Assembly: GCA_040773965.1 (NCBI GenBank)
Contig: JAXGVG010000011.1
Location: 1 to 23,664, forward strand
Length of the DNA: 23,664 bases
Direction: 5' to 3'
Origin: JAXGVG01 sp040773965
GTDB taxonomy: Bacteria; Pseudomonadota; Alphaproteobacteria; UBA9219
The first letter of the stretch is position 1. Every line of letters begins with the position of its first letter. The translations under genes and the position numbers were made by a program. Below are positions 7,939 through 14,275 of the stretch, in pieces. Under the pieces are notes generated by a model. That model was given only the letters and a program-made list of their open reading frames with translations, was not told the DNA's origin and did no database searches.

Positions 7939-9189
7939 ATGAATTCTGTGGCAAAACAAAAGCATCTATCCTTGGTTCTCCTCGGCGGTCTTCGAAGGCT
8001 TCGGGGGCTTGGCTGCCTGTTTTTGGCGGCGGGTCTTCTCTTTGCATTGGCCTTAAGGGCCTCGGCGGCTGATGTCACGCTGCCCGAAGACAACACCCTA
8101 AATTGGACGCCGCTGGAGGCATACAGTTTCTTCGACGTCGATCCAACGAACTGGCGGTCCCCGGACGATTTCGCATCCGGCGGCCAACAATCCGCCAAAG
8201 AGGAAACGTCAGCCGGGCCGGGAACGGTTTTGGACAACAAAAAAACGCAGATGGTTTTAGCGCCATTGACGCGCCCGGTTAATCTTCCCCTTCTGCCGAG
8301 CGCCCGGGGCGGGTACGTTGAAAGCGACGAGATGTTCGATTTCGATGCGAGCGGATGGATGTCTCTGGATCGCTATGCCAATAAATATAAAATGCTTGCG
8401 TCTGATGAATCCGAAACGGATGAAGAAGCTTTGGCCGAAGCCGGTTCGCCGGGAAAGGATGGAACGGAAGCAGAAGAAGCCGTTCAAACCGTGCAAATCG
8501 GCCGCCCGCTCAAACCGCCCGTCATGCCGGGCCTGAACCAGTATTACGACATGCGGATCAGTTCAACCGAGGACGACAATCCGGATAACATTTTGGCCCA
8601 GCCGAACCGTCCGTTGAATCTTCCCGTCATGCCGGGCCTGAATGTAGCAAGTGAGCCGGAAAAGCTTTTGCCGGAAAGCAAACAGGCTGAAGCAAAGAAT
8701 ATTCCGTTGCCGGGACAACTCGAAGATGTCTTATGGCAGGACGCGGCAACGGCCGCTCTGGATAGCGGAGAAGAAGCGGAAATAAATGACCGGCAAAATA
8801 CGCTGAGTATCCGGCTGGCCAATCTGCCGGATACGCGCATTACGCCCGTTCCCGGAAAAACGGTTGCGAAGAAACGGCCTTCAGTTCTCGAAAAAATGAT
8901 GGCGCCCAAAGTGGCTGCCGCCACGTCAAAGAAACAACCCTCGCGCAATCCTGAAGTTTGCGAGGCCTTGACGGCTTATAAAAAGCAGCAACTGGCTGCT
9001 ATCGAGCGCGACAGAGAAACCCTGTCAGCCTTGCGGGCCGCCGTGGCCGAGCTTGGGCTGGCCAACAAGCTTGACTTTATGTCCGGCGTCACCGGTATTT
9101 TAAGCGGCCAGGCCGAAGAAAACGCGGCGGGGCAAGCCGGGGCTGATCGTTCCAGGGCCGAAAACGCTTCCCCAATGGCGGAAAACTAG
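7939..9189 (+). CDS. Exported protein with internal short repeats, unknown function
   Basis: Not recognised. The 416 residues begin with a signal peptide (Arg-rich n-region, hydrophobic core about 25-39, cleavage after ASA at 43). Two repeat types are visible. A proline motif RP[VL][NK]xPx[ML]P recurs at residues 112-120, 189-197 and 224-232, the last two both continuing GLN. A second motif, FDxDxxxWxSxDxxA, occurs at 65-79 and 133-147. The middle is acidic and probably disordered. Residues about 339-372 form a likely coiled coil holding the only mature-chain cysteine, C341. The proline motifs look like short linear docking sites spaced along a flexible periplasmic chain, but the partner is unknown. 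The ATG at 7939 follows a weak GGGG site. It heads a run of plus-strand envelope-related genes. Confidence 0.72.
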   Translation: MNSVAKQKHLSLVLLGGLRRLRGLGCLFLAAGLLFALALRASAADVTLPEDNTLNWTPLEAYSFFDVDPTNWRSPDDFASGGQQSAKEETSAGPGTVLDNKKTQMVLAPLTRPVNLPLLPSARGGYVESDEMFDFDASGWMSLDRYANKYKMLASDESETDEEALAEAGSPGKDGTEAEEAVQTVQIGRPLKPPVMPGLNQYYDMRISSTEDDNPDNILAQPNRPLNLPVMPGLNVASEPEKLLPESKQAEAKNIPLPGQLEDVLWQDAATAALDSGEEAEINDRQNTLSIRLANLPDTRITPVPGKTVAKKRPSVLEKMMAPKVAAATSKKQPSRNPEVCEALTAYKKQQLAAIERDRETLSALRAAVAELGLANKLDFMSGVTGILSGQAEENAAGQAGADRSRAENASPMAEN

Positions 9190-9267
9190 GGTTTATTCTC
9201 CTAAACGGCATAGATTTGGCACAAGCAACAAGCTTGAAATTTTCCGTCTGATTCCATGAGTCGTGGC

Positions 9268-9296
9268 TTGTCATGCGCAGGCTCACAAGCTAAATT
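9268..9296 (+). promoter_or_regulatory. Promoter of the glycine-zipper lipoprotein gene
   Basis: TTGTCA (9268-9273, five of six consensus positions) and TAAATT (9291-9296, four of six) with an exact 17-base spacer. Transcription would begin near 9303, giving a leader of about 27 bases that includes the strong AAGGAGG site. This suggests the lipoprotein and following genes have their own sigma70-type transcript. Confidence 0.55.
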
Positions 9297-9329
9297 CCAA
9301 ACGGAATTGATCAACCGAAGGAGGATTCG

Positions 9330-9716
9330 ATGCGTTTACGATCAAGGATGGGCTTGATAAGCGTTGCTGCCGTGGTTTTGCTGACAGGTTGCGCGCACAG
9401 CTATCAGCCAGTGGTCGATATGCAGAATGTCGATCAATACAGATATCAAAAAGACTTGACGGAATGCCGTCAATATGCGGATCAGGTCAGTCCGCTCGAA
9501 GACGCGGGAACGGATCTTCTGATTGGGGCGCTGGGCGGCGCGGCGCTTGGTGCGGCGACGGGCGCGATTGTGGGCGACGCAGCCATGGGCGCGGCAACAG
9601 GTGCGGCGGTCGGCGGCATCGGCGGTGCCGGTTATGGCGGCTTGAGCGGCGCGGAGAAGCAGAAGCAGATCATTCGCAATTGCCTCAGCGGTCGCGGCTA
9701 TAAGGTTCTTGGATAA
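9330..9716 (+). CDS. Glycine-zipper lipoprotein
   Basis: A 128-residue outer-envelope lipoprotein. The signal peptide ends in the lipobox LTGC with the lipidated cysteine at C21. Residues about 60-106 are a run of small residues with Gly every four positions (GALGGAALGAATGAIVG and onward), the glycine-zipper pattern that packs helices tightly in or on membranes. The C-terminal NCLSGRGYKVL contains a second cysteine, C117, that may pair with C47. Family members are general envelope proteins; none has a firmly fixed role that I can transfer here. The ATG at 9330 has an excellent AAGGAGG ribosome site, and a candidate promoter lies at 9268-9296. The PAP2 phosphatase gene follows 68 bases on and may share the transcript. 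Confidence 0.85.
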   Translation: MRLRSRMGLISVAAVVLLTGCAHSYQPVVDMQNVDQYRYQKDLTECRQYADQVSPLEDAGTDLLIGALGGAALGAATGAIVGDAAMGAATGAAVGGIGGAGYGGLSGAEKQKQIIRNCLSGRGYKVLG

Positions 9717-9784
9717 TTTCGCCTGCCTTCACGATACCCGGCGGAAGCGCCAGAGTCCTCTTTTCGTCGCTTCTTGCATCCGTT

Positions 9785-10480
9785 ATGGCCGCGCTGGTAG
9801 CGCTTGTGGTTTGGCCGCAGATAGATCTGGCCGTTTCCGGCCTTTTCTTTGTACGTGGAGAAGGATTTATCTGGCGTGACGCTTTTCTCTTCAAGGTGCT
9901 GGCGTGGCTGGCTGTTTACGGATCGCGTGCGCTTGGCCTGTTGTTGATAGCAGGCGGACTTGTGGCGTTGTGGCAAAGCCGTCCTTTTCTCAAGCTTTCC
10001 GGCAAAACGTGGCTGTTTCTTTTTTTTGGCCTTTTAATCGGCCCCGGATTCGTTGCGAACGTTGTTTTTAAGGATCATTGGGGCCGCGCGCGCCCGCGTG
10101 AAGTTATGGAATTTGGCGGCCCGGCGGCTTTTTCGCCCGCTTTTTACATACGCAAGGAATGTTCAACCAATTGTTCCTTTGTTTCAGGCGATGCTTCCTT
10201 CGGTTTTTATCTATCCGCTTTTGCTTTTGTCGCGCCTGCGCGGCGAAGCCGTCGAGTCTTCTGGGGCGCCATGGCCCTGGGAAGTTTGTTTGCCGCCGCG
10301 CGCGTTGTTATCGGCGCTCATTTTCTGAGCGATATTCTTTTTGCCGCGTTTTTTATGTTAATTATAAACACCTTGTTGCATAGCGCGATGTTTGGGCGCG
10401 AAAAAACGGCGAAATGCTGGAAAAACTGGGTGGGGCTTTCTCCATGCGGGCGGCTTATAAAACCGTTAAAATACCGTTAA
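9785..10480 (+). CDS. PAP2-family membrane phosphatase (LpxE/lipid phosphatase-like)
   Basis: An integral membrane protein of the PAP2 superfamily, which removes phosphate from lipid carriers, phosphatidic acid or lipid A on the periplasmic side. The three signature segments are visible: K96-x6-R103-P104 (KDHWGRARP); VSGDAS at 133-138 in place of the usual PSGH; and R173-x5-H179-x3-D183 (ARVVIGAHFLSD). About five or six membrane helices alternate with these loops. The position usually held by the leaving-group histidine of PSGH is D136, and the serine before R173 is alanine. The start is uncertain: the ATG at 9785 has no ribosome site. The open frame continues upstream to 9704 with sequence that also looks membrane-like (VLFSSLLASV), but no ATG, GTG or TTG occurs there. 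The substrate cannot be named; neighbours suggest an envelope role. Confidence 0.82.
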   Translation: MAALVALVVWPQIDLAVSGLFFVRGEGFIWRDAFLFKVLAWLAVYGSRALGLLLIAGGLVALWQSRPFLKLSGKTWLFLFFGLLIGPGFVANVVFKDHWGRARPREVMEFGGPAAFSPAFYIRKECSTNCSFVSGDASFGFYLSAFAFVAPARRSRRVFWGAMALGSLFAAARVVIGAHFLSDILFAAFFMLIINTLLHSAMFGREKTAKCWKNWVGLSPCGRLIKPLKYR

Positions 10481-10559
10481 CCCAATTTTAACGCCGGGAA
10501 ACTAAAATGGTAGACAGAGAAGAATAGCTTGCCGGTTTTGTGCGGCATATGGGATTTGT

Positions 10560-11132
10560 ATGATTAGGCCTCCTACGCTTTACACACAGGCCGTGATGTG
10601 CGTCTGCAATGCGAAGAAGACCGACTCGCATCACATAGGCTATCTCGACAAAAACAAAACGAAGCTCCAGGTCAAGGGAACCCTTACGCGGGAAGCGCCG
10701 GTTGACTATTTTACCTTTACGTTTCGCCGGGGTGATTCCTTTAGAATTGCTTTAAACAACGACGAAGGCGTTCGCATTCAGCTTCTGGATGGATCCGGTT
10801 CGCGCCTTCTTGCCGACAGTGGAGGCACAAACACGTCGCTCCAGGAAAAATTTGAGGCGTTGAAGGCGGAGAAGCTTGAATTGAAGAACGGCAACTATTT
10901 GTTGAAAGTGACGTATGACGCCGGGATCAGTAAAACCAAGGAACTTTCTTATAATTTTCTTCTTGCTTCAGGTGAGACCTTCTCGACGCTGTACAAAACG
11001 CAAGCTTATGCCGATACGATTTACAATGAGATTCTTAACGGCACTTATGGCGAGACCAACGTGTCGATCGCCGATGTGCTTAAGGGCGGCGGAAAAGGAA
11101 AAAGCCTAAACATTATCGATTATCTGGTTTAA
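10560..11132 (+). CDS. Small beta-rich protein, PPC-like domain
   Basis: A 190-residue protein not firmly recognised. Residues about 37-135 follow the pattern of a pre-peptidase C-terminal (PPC)-like beta-sandwich: VDYFTFTFRRGDSF, then RIQLLDGSGSRLL, then LKNGNYLLKVTY and a closing YNFLLASG strand. Such domains are usually secreted, yet no signal peptide is present from the ATG at 10560, and no earlier start exists in frame before a stop at 10503. The first 20 residues, with C14 and C16, look unlike the rest. M13 (10596) is a possible alternative start. The C-terminal part (about 145-190) is Gly/Lys-rich and ends IIDYLV. Weak GGGA ribosome site. A good terminator follows at 11174. Export by a signal-less route, or a cytoplasmic role, are both open. 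Confidence 0.62.
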   Translation: MIRPPTLYTQAVMCVCNAKKTDSHHIGYLDKNKTKLQVKGTLTREAPVDYFTFTFRRGDSFRIALNNDEGVRIQLLDGSGSRLLADSGGTNTSLQEKFEALKAEKLELKNGNYLLKVTYDAGISKTKELSYNFLLASGETFSTLYKTQAYADTIYNEILNGTYGETNVSIADVLKGGGKGKSLNIIDYLV

Positions 11133-11173
11133 CGGACAAGCTTCCCGGGGATTCCGGAAAAAGGGCGATCCAG

Positions 11174-11195
11174 AGGCCGGTTTCCGGCCTTTTTT
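11174..11195 (+). terminator. Intrinsic terminator
   Basis: AGGCCGG, loop TTT, CCGGCCT, running directly into six T residues. A strong textbook rho-independent terminator 42 bases after the stop of the gene at 10560. It separates that envelope set from the pyrE operon. Confidence 0.88.
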
Positions 11196-11261
11196 GATAC
11201 TTTAATTGACGGGAAAGACCGGCTATTCTGGCAGCTCCAGAGCAGCCGAACAGGAACAGCC

Positions 11262-11951
11262 ATGCCCGTTATCGATCCTCCCGTCGCATTTGCCGAGCGC
11301 ACGGCGCGCATTCTTCTTGAAATCAAGGCGGTAGCCTTTAATGCCGAAAAGCCGTTCGTTTTCACGTCCGGCTGGGCGAGCCCCGTCTACATCGATTGCC
11401 GCAAAGTTATTGCCTTCCCGCGCGCGCGCCGCGCCATCATCGATATGGCGCAGGAAATTTTGCGCGATCACGCCGGGTATGAATGCTTTGACGCAGTGGC
11501 GGGAGGCGAAACGGCAGGTATCGCCTATGCAGCGTGGCTGGCTGAGGCGTTGGATCTGCCGATGCTCTATGTCCGTAAACAGGCGAAAGGCTTCGGCCGC
11601 ATGGCCCAAATCGAGGGCGATTTTCACGAAGGTTCGCGGGTCCTTCTCGTCGAAGACCTGACCTCCGACGGCAAAAGCAAGGTGAAATTTGCCAAAGCCC
11701 TGCGGGAAGCGGGCGCGGTCGTCGATCATACGTTTGTCGTCTTTCATTACGGAATCTTTAAGAATATCCGCAAAACTCTGGATGAAGCCGGTCTCAGCCT
11801 GCATGCGCTCTGCACGTGGTGGGACATGCTGAAGCTCGCGCGCGCTTCCGGATACTTCGACGCGCACACCATGAACGAAGTCGAGAAATTCCTGAACGGC
11901 CCGGAAGCATGGTCCGCTGCGCACGGCGGCGCATCCGGCGAAGCGGCATGA
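11262..11951 (+). CDS. pyrE: Orotate phosphoribosyltransferase
   Basis: PyrE joins orotate to PRPP to make orotidine 5'-phosphate, the fifth step of UMP synthesis, in the cytoplasm. The 229 residues show the type I phosphoribosyltransferase fold. Visible are the orotate-side block FTSGWASPVYIDCR (34-47), the flexible loop with VRKQAKGFG (104-112), and the PRPP-binding loop VLLVEDLTSDGKSK (127-140), a variant of the usual VEDxxTxGxS. That variant matches the alphaproteobacterial class as I recall it. The C-terminus is longer than in E. coli PyrE (213 residues). The ATG at 11262 has an AGGAA site eight bases upstream. Its stop overlaps the start of the LD-carboxypeptidase gene as ATGA, so the two are translationally coupled. 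I found no well-spaced promoter in the 66-base gap after the upstream terminator. Confidence 0.95.
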   Translation: MPVIDPPVAFAERTARILLEIKAVAFNAEKPFVFTSGWASPVYIDCRKVIAFPRARRAIIDMAQEILRDHAGYECFDAVAGGETAGIAYAAWLAEALDLPMLYVRKQAKGFGRMAQIEGDFHEGSRVLLVEDLTSDGKSKVKFAKALREAGAVVDHTFVVFHYGIFKNIRKTLDEAGLSLHALCTWWDMLKLARASGYFDAHTMNEVEKFLNGPEAWSAAHGGASGEAA

Positions 11952-12904
11952 CGGTTGTCTTTCCGCAGGCTTTGAGGTCCAAAGGCACCATCGGTATTGT
12001 GTCGCCCTCTCGATGGCCGGAACGCGAATGGATTGATAAGGCCGAGGCCTTTTTCAGGAGCCGTGGATATAACGTCGTCGTTCACGCCCAGAACTATCTG
12101 CAGGAAGGGCGGTTGGCCGGAAGCGACGCAGCGCGGGCCGAGGCCATTCACGACATGTTCGCCGACCGGACGATCGATGCGATTGTCTGCGCCCGCGGTG
12201 GCACGGGGGCCTTGCGCCTTATCGATCTTCTCGATTACAAGCTGATAGGAAAGAATCCCAAACCGTTTGTCGGTTTTTCGGATGCCACTGTTTTGTTGCA
12301 TGCGATTAAACAGCGTTGCGGTTTTATTACCTATCATGGGCCGATGGGGTGGAACTTCGCGCAACCGGCGAACGACGAACGCACGGGAGCGGACTTGTTG
12401 AGCGTCATTGGGACAAAAAAGAAAAGCCTTAAAATGCACTATCCCGAAGTGAAATGCCGCCGGGCGGGAAAGGCCGAAGGCGTTTTGGCGGGAGGCAACA
12501 TGACGCTGCTCCAGAATCTGATCGGCACGCCCTACGACTGGACGGCCAAGGACGCCATCTTGTTTATCGAAGATGTCGGCGAGCCGCTTTATAAAATAGA
12601 CAACCGGCTCAAGCAATTCCGGCTTGCAGGAAAATTCCGCGATGTGCGCGCGGTGCTTGTCGGCGAGATGGTGGATCTCATCGACGGAGAGCCCGGCGAC
12701 AGCCCGGCGGGCGAAGTGCCCTATGGCCGGACGCTTGAACGGATTGTCGAAGAACACGTGCCGCCGGGCGTTCCTTTGGCCTTCAATTTTCCTTGCGGCC
12801 ACGGCAAGTTTATAACGACTCTGCCTCTGGGGGCGCGGGTACAGATTGCGCTGAGCGCCCGCGGCGCCGAACTTGCCTTTGCGACGGCTTCTGCGGTCCA
12901 GTAA
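11948..12904 (+). CDS. Muramoyltetrapeptide (LD-) carboxypeptidase, family S66
   Basis: This S66 serine peptidase removes the terminal D-Ala from the muropeptide tetrapeptide, so the tripeptide can be reused in peptidoglycan recycling; it normally acts in the cytoplasm. The 318 residues carry the family triad: nucleophile S111 in VGFSDATVLLHA, E208 in LFIEDVGEPLYKIDNRL, and H285 in FPCGHGKF. Other landmarks are IGIVSPS (15-21) and ICARGGTGALRLI-type sequence near 79-92 (VCARGGTGALRLID). I chose the ATG at 11948, which overlaps the pyrE stop as ATGA; a longer open frame begins at 11816 but lies inside pyrE, and the family N-terminus starts at this ATG. LdcA is the obvious name by family, but the substrate was not shown, so no symbol is assigned. 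No signal peptide, consistent with a cytoplasmic recycling enzyme. Confidence 0.93.
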   Translation: MTVVFPQALRSKGTIGIVSPSRWPEREWIDKAEAFFRSRGYNVVVHAQNYLQEGRLAGSDAARAEAIHDMFADRTIDAIVCARGGTGALRLIDLLDYKLIGKNPKPFVGFSDATVLLHAIKQRCGFITYHGPMGWNFAQPANDERTGADLLSVIGTKKKSLKMHYPEVKCRRAGKAEGVLAGGNMTLLQNLIGTPYDWTAKDAILFIEDVGEPLYKIDNRLKQFRLAGKFRDVRAVLVGEMVDLIDGEPGDSPAGEVPYGRTLERIVEEHVPPGVPLAFNFPCGHGKFITTLPLGARVQIALSARGAELAFATASAVQ

Positions 12905-12967
12905 AGGCGGGCCGGAAAAAATTCCTGAACCGGGACTCTCTCCGGGTTCGTTTCTTAATTAAGGCAA

Positions 12968-14233
12968 ATGACGGACAGTCCCAATCTTATTCGCGTAACG
13001 CCCGGCGAGCTTGCTTCGATTATACGCAAGCATGAGATGTTTTTGGAAGCGCGGATGGGCGGCGCGAGGGCCATTCTGGCACAACACGATCTTACGGGAG
13101 CGTCTCTCGCGGGCACGGACTTTTCGCACGCCGATTTTTCGGGCGCCGTTCTCTATCAGGCGGATTTGCGGGATGCGAGGCTGGATTATTCCGTTTTGTT
13201 CAGCGCGGATTTGCGCCTTGCCAATCTGCAAAACGCCAGCCTTGTTCGCGCGGACATGCGGGGGGCTTGTTTGCGCGGTACGACGCTCATCAACGCCGAC
13301 ATGACCGGCGTCGATTTGCGCGAAGGCTCCATCGCCGGCAAGGACGGCAGAGTCAGGACCTTCGGCCGGGCGGCGACTCTTTCCGAAAGCGCCGGCGCCG
13401 ATTTGAGCGGCGCGAACCTGTCGCTGGCGCGGCTCTCCGGCGCGGTGGCCATTAACGGCGACTTCAGCGACACCACCATGCGCGGCTGCAAAATCGTCAG
13501 GGCGAGTTTACAAGGCGCGAATTTCGAAGGCGCCAATCTGGAAAACGCCGACATCAGCATGTGCGATATGCGGGAAGCCAATTTCCGCGACGCGATACTG
13601 GTCAATGTCACGACAAGCCTGGCCAATCTGGCGGATGCCAATTTAACGGGCGCCATCACGGACAAGCCGATGGGCCCGACGCTTAAGGATCTTCCGGTGC
13701 CGGTCAACGAAATGCTGCGCCGTCATGAAGTCTGGATCGATACCGAAGGAAAAAAAGGCGCGCGTTTTGACGTGGGCGGGTACGATCTGCGCCACGCCAC
13801 ATCCCTTGCACGCCGTCACCTGACGATGATGCGCGCGCAGGATGCCATTTTATACGGCATGGATTTTTCCGATGCACAGCTTCAGGTGGCCGATTTTCGG
13901 GGCGCCGACGTGCGGCATGCCAATTTTATGTCGGCCGATATGCGGGGCAGCAATTTCAGGGGCGCGCGCCTGAACAATGCAAAACTCCAGGGCGCGCAAC
14001 TGAATCCCCTGATCCTGACAAGCGGTGGGGCGCTGGTAACCGATTTTTCCGGCGCGTCGCTGAAATATGCCAATCTGTCAGGGGCCAATTTGCGGGATAT
14101 TAATTTCCGGGACGCCGACCTCACCTCGGCCAATCTGCTGGGGTGCGATATGGCGGGAGCCGATCTGGCCGGTGCAAAAACGCAGGGAACGCGGCTTAAT
14201 CCGGGGCAGCAGGAAGAGCTGAAAAGCAAATAA
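12968..14233 (+). CDS. Two-module pentapeptide-repeat protein
   Basis: A 421-residue protein made mostly of A(D/N)LxX pentapeptide repeats, which fold into a right-handed square beta-helix. Two modules are visible. Each opens with a similar cap: IRKHEMFLEARMGGARAIL, with H22, and LRRHEVWIDTEGKKGARFDV, with H253. Repeats follow at about 40-225 and about 270-410. The first module is interrupted near 120-140 by a charged loop (GKDGRVRTFGRAATL). Some family members mimic DNA and protect gyrase, but most have unknown function and nothing here favours gyrase protection. No signal peptide or membrane segment, so probably cytoplasmic. The ATG at 12968 follows an AAGG site. It lies alone between the LD-carboxypeptidase gene (63 bases before) and mutL. 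The similar caps suggest an ancient duplication. Confidence 0.92.
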   Translation: MTDSPNLIRVTPGELASIIRKHEMFLEARMGGARAILAQHDLTGASLAGTDFSHADFSGAVLYQADLRDARLDYSVLFSADLRLANLQNASLVRADMRGACLRGTTLINADMTGVDLREGSIAGKDGRVRTFGRAATLSESAGADLSGANLSLARLSGAVAINGDFSDTTMRGCKIVRASLQGANFEGANLENADISMCDMREANFRDAILVNVTTSLANLADANLTGAITDKPMGPTLKDLPVPVNEMLRRHEVWIDTEGKKGARFDVGGYDLRHATSLARRHLTMMRAQDAILYGMDFSDAQLQVADFRGADVRHANFMSADMRGSNFRGARLNNAKLQGAQLNPLILTSGGALVTDFSGASLKYANLSGANLRDINFRDADLTSANLLGCDMAGADLAGAKTQGTRLNPGQQEELKSK

Positions 14234-14234
14234 T

Positions 14235-14274
14235 TGGCCCTATGAACAAAGCTTGGGGCCAGCTATTCTTTTTT
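14235..14274 (+). terminator. Terminator-like hairpin ahead of mutL
   Basis: Arms TGGCCC (14235-14240) and GGGCCA (14256-14261), a 15-base loop, then GCTATTC and six T residues ending two bases before the mutL ATG. The T tract is offset from the stem by several bases, so efficiency would be modest. It could end the pentapeptide-gene transcript or attenuate read-through into mutL. Confidence 0.35.
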
Positions 14275-14275
14275 C

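Noticed and set aside
9785..10480. Assigning the PAP2 protein as LpxE (lipid A 1-phosphatase)
   Set aside because: The motifs place it in the superfamily only. The substrate cannot be read from sequence, and motif 2 is atypical.
11206..11229. TTGACG and TATTCT ahead of pyrE as a promoter
   Set aside because: The spacer is only 12 bases, too short for sigma70 recognition, and no alternative pairing with a good spacer was found.
11816..11947. Longer N-terminus for the LD-carboxypeptidase
   Set aside because: It would lie inside pyrE. The family N-terminus and the ATGA coupling place the start at 11948.
13186..13707. Long minus-strand frame opposite the pentapeptide gene
   Set aside because: It mirrors the pentapeptide periodicity on the antisense strand, giving a regular Ser/Ala/Arg/Leu pattern. 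This is expected as a shadow of the repeats.
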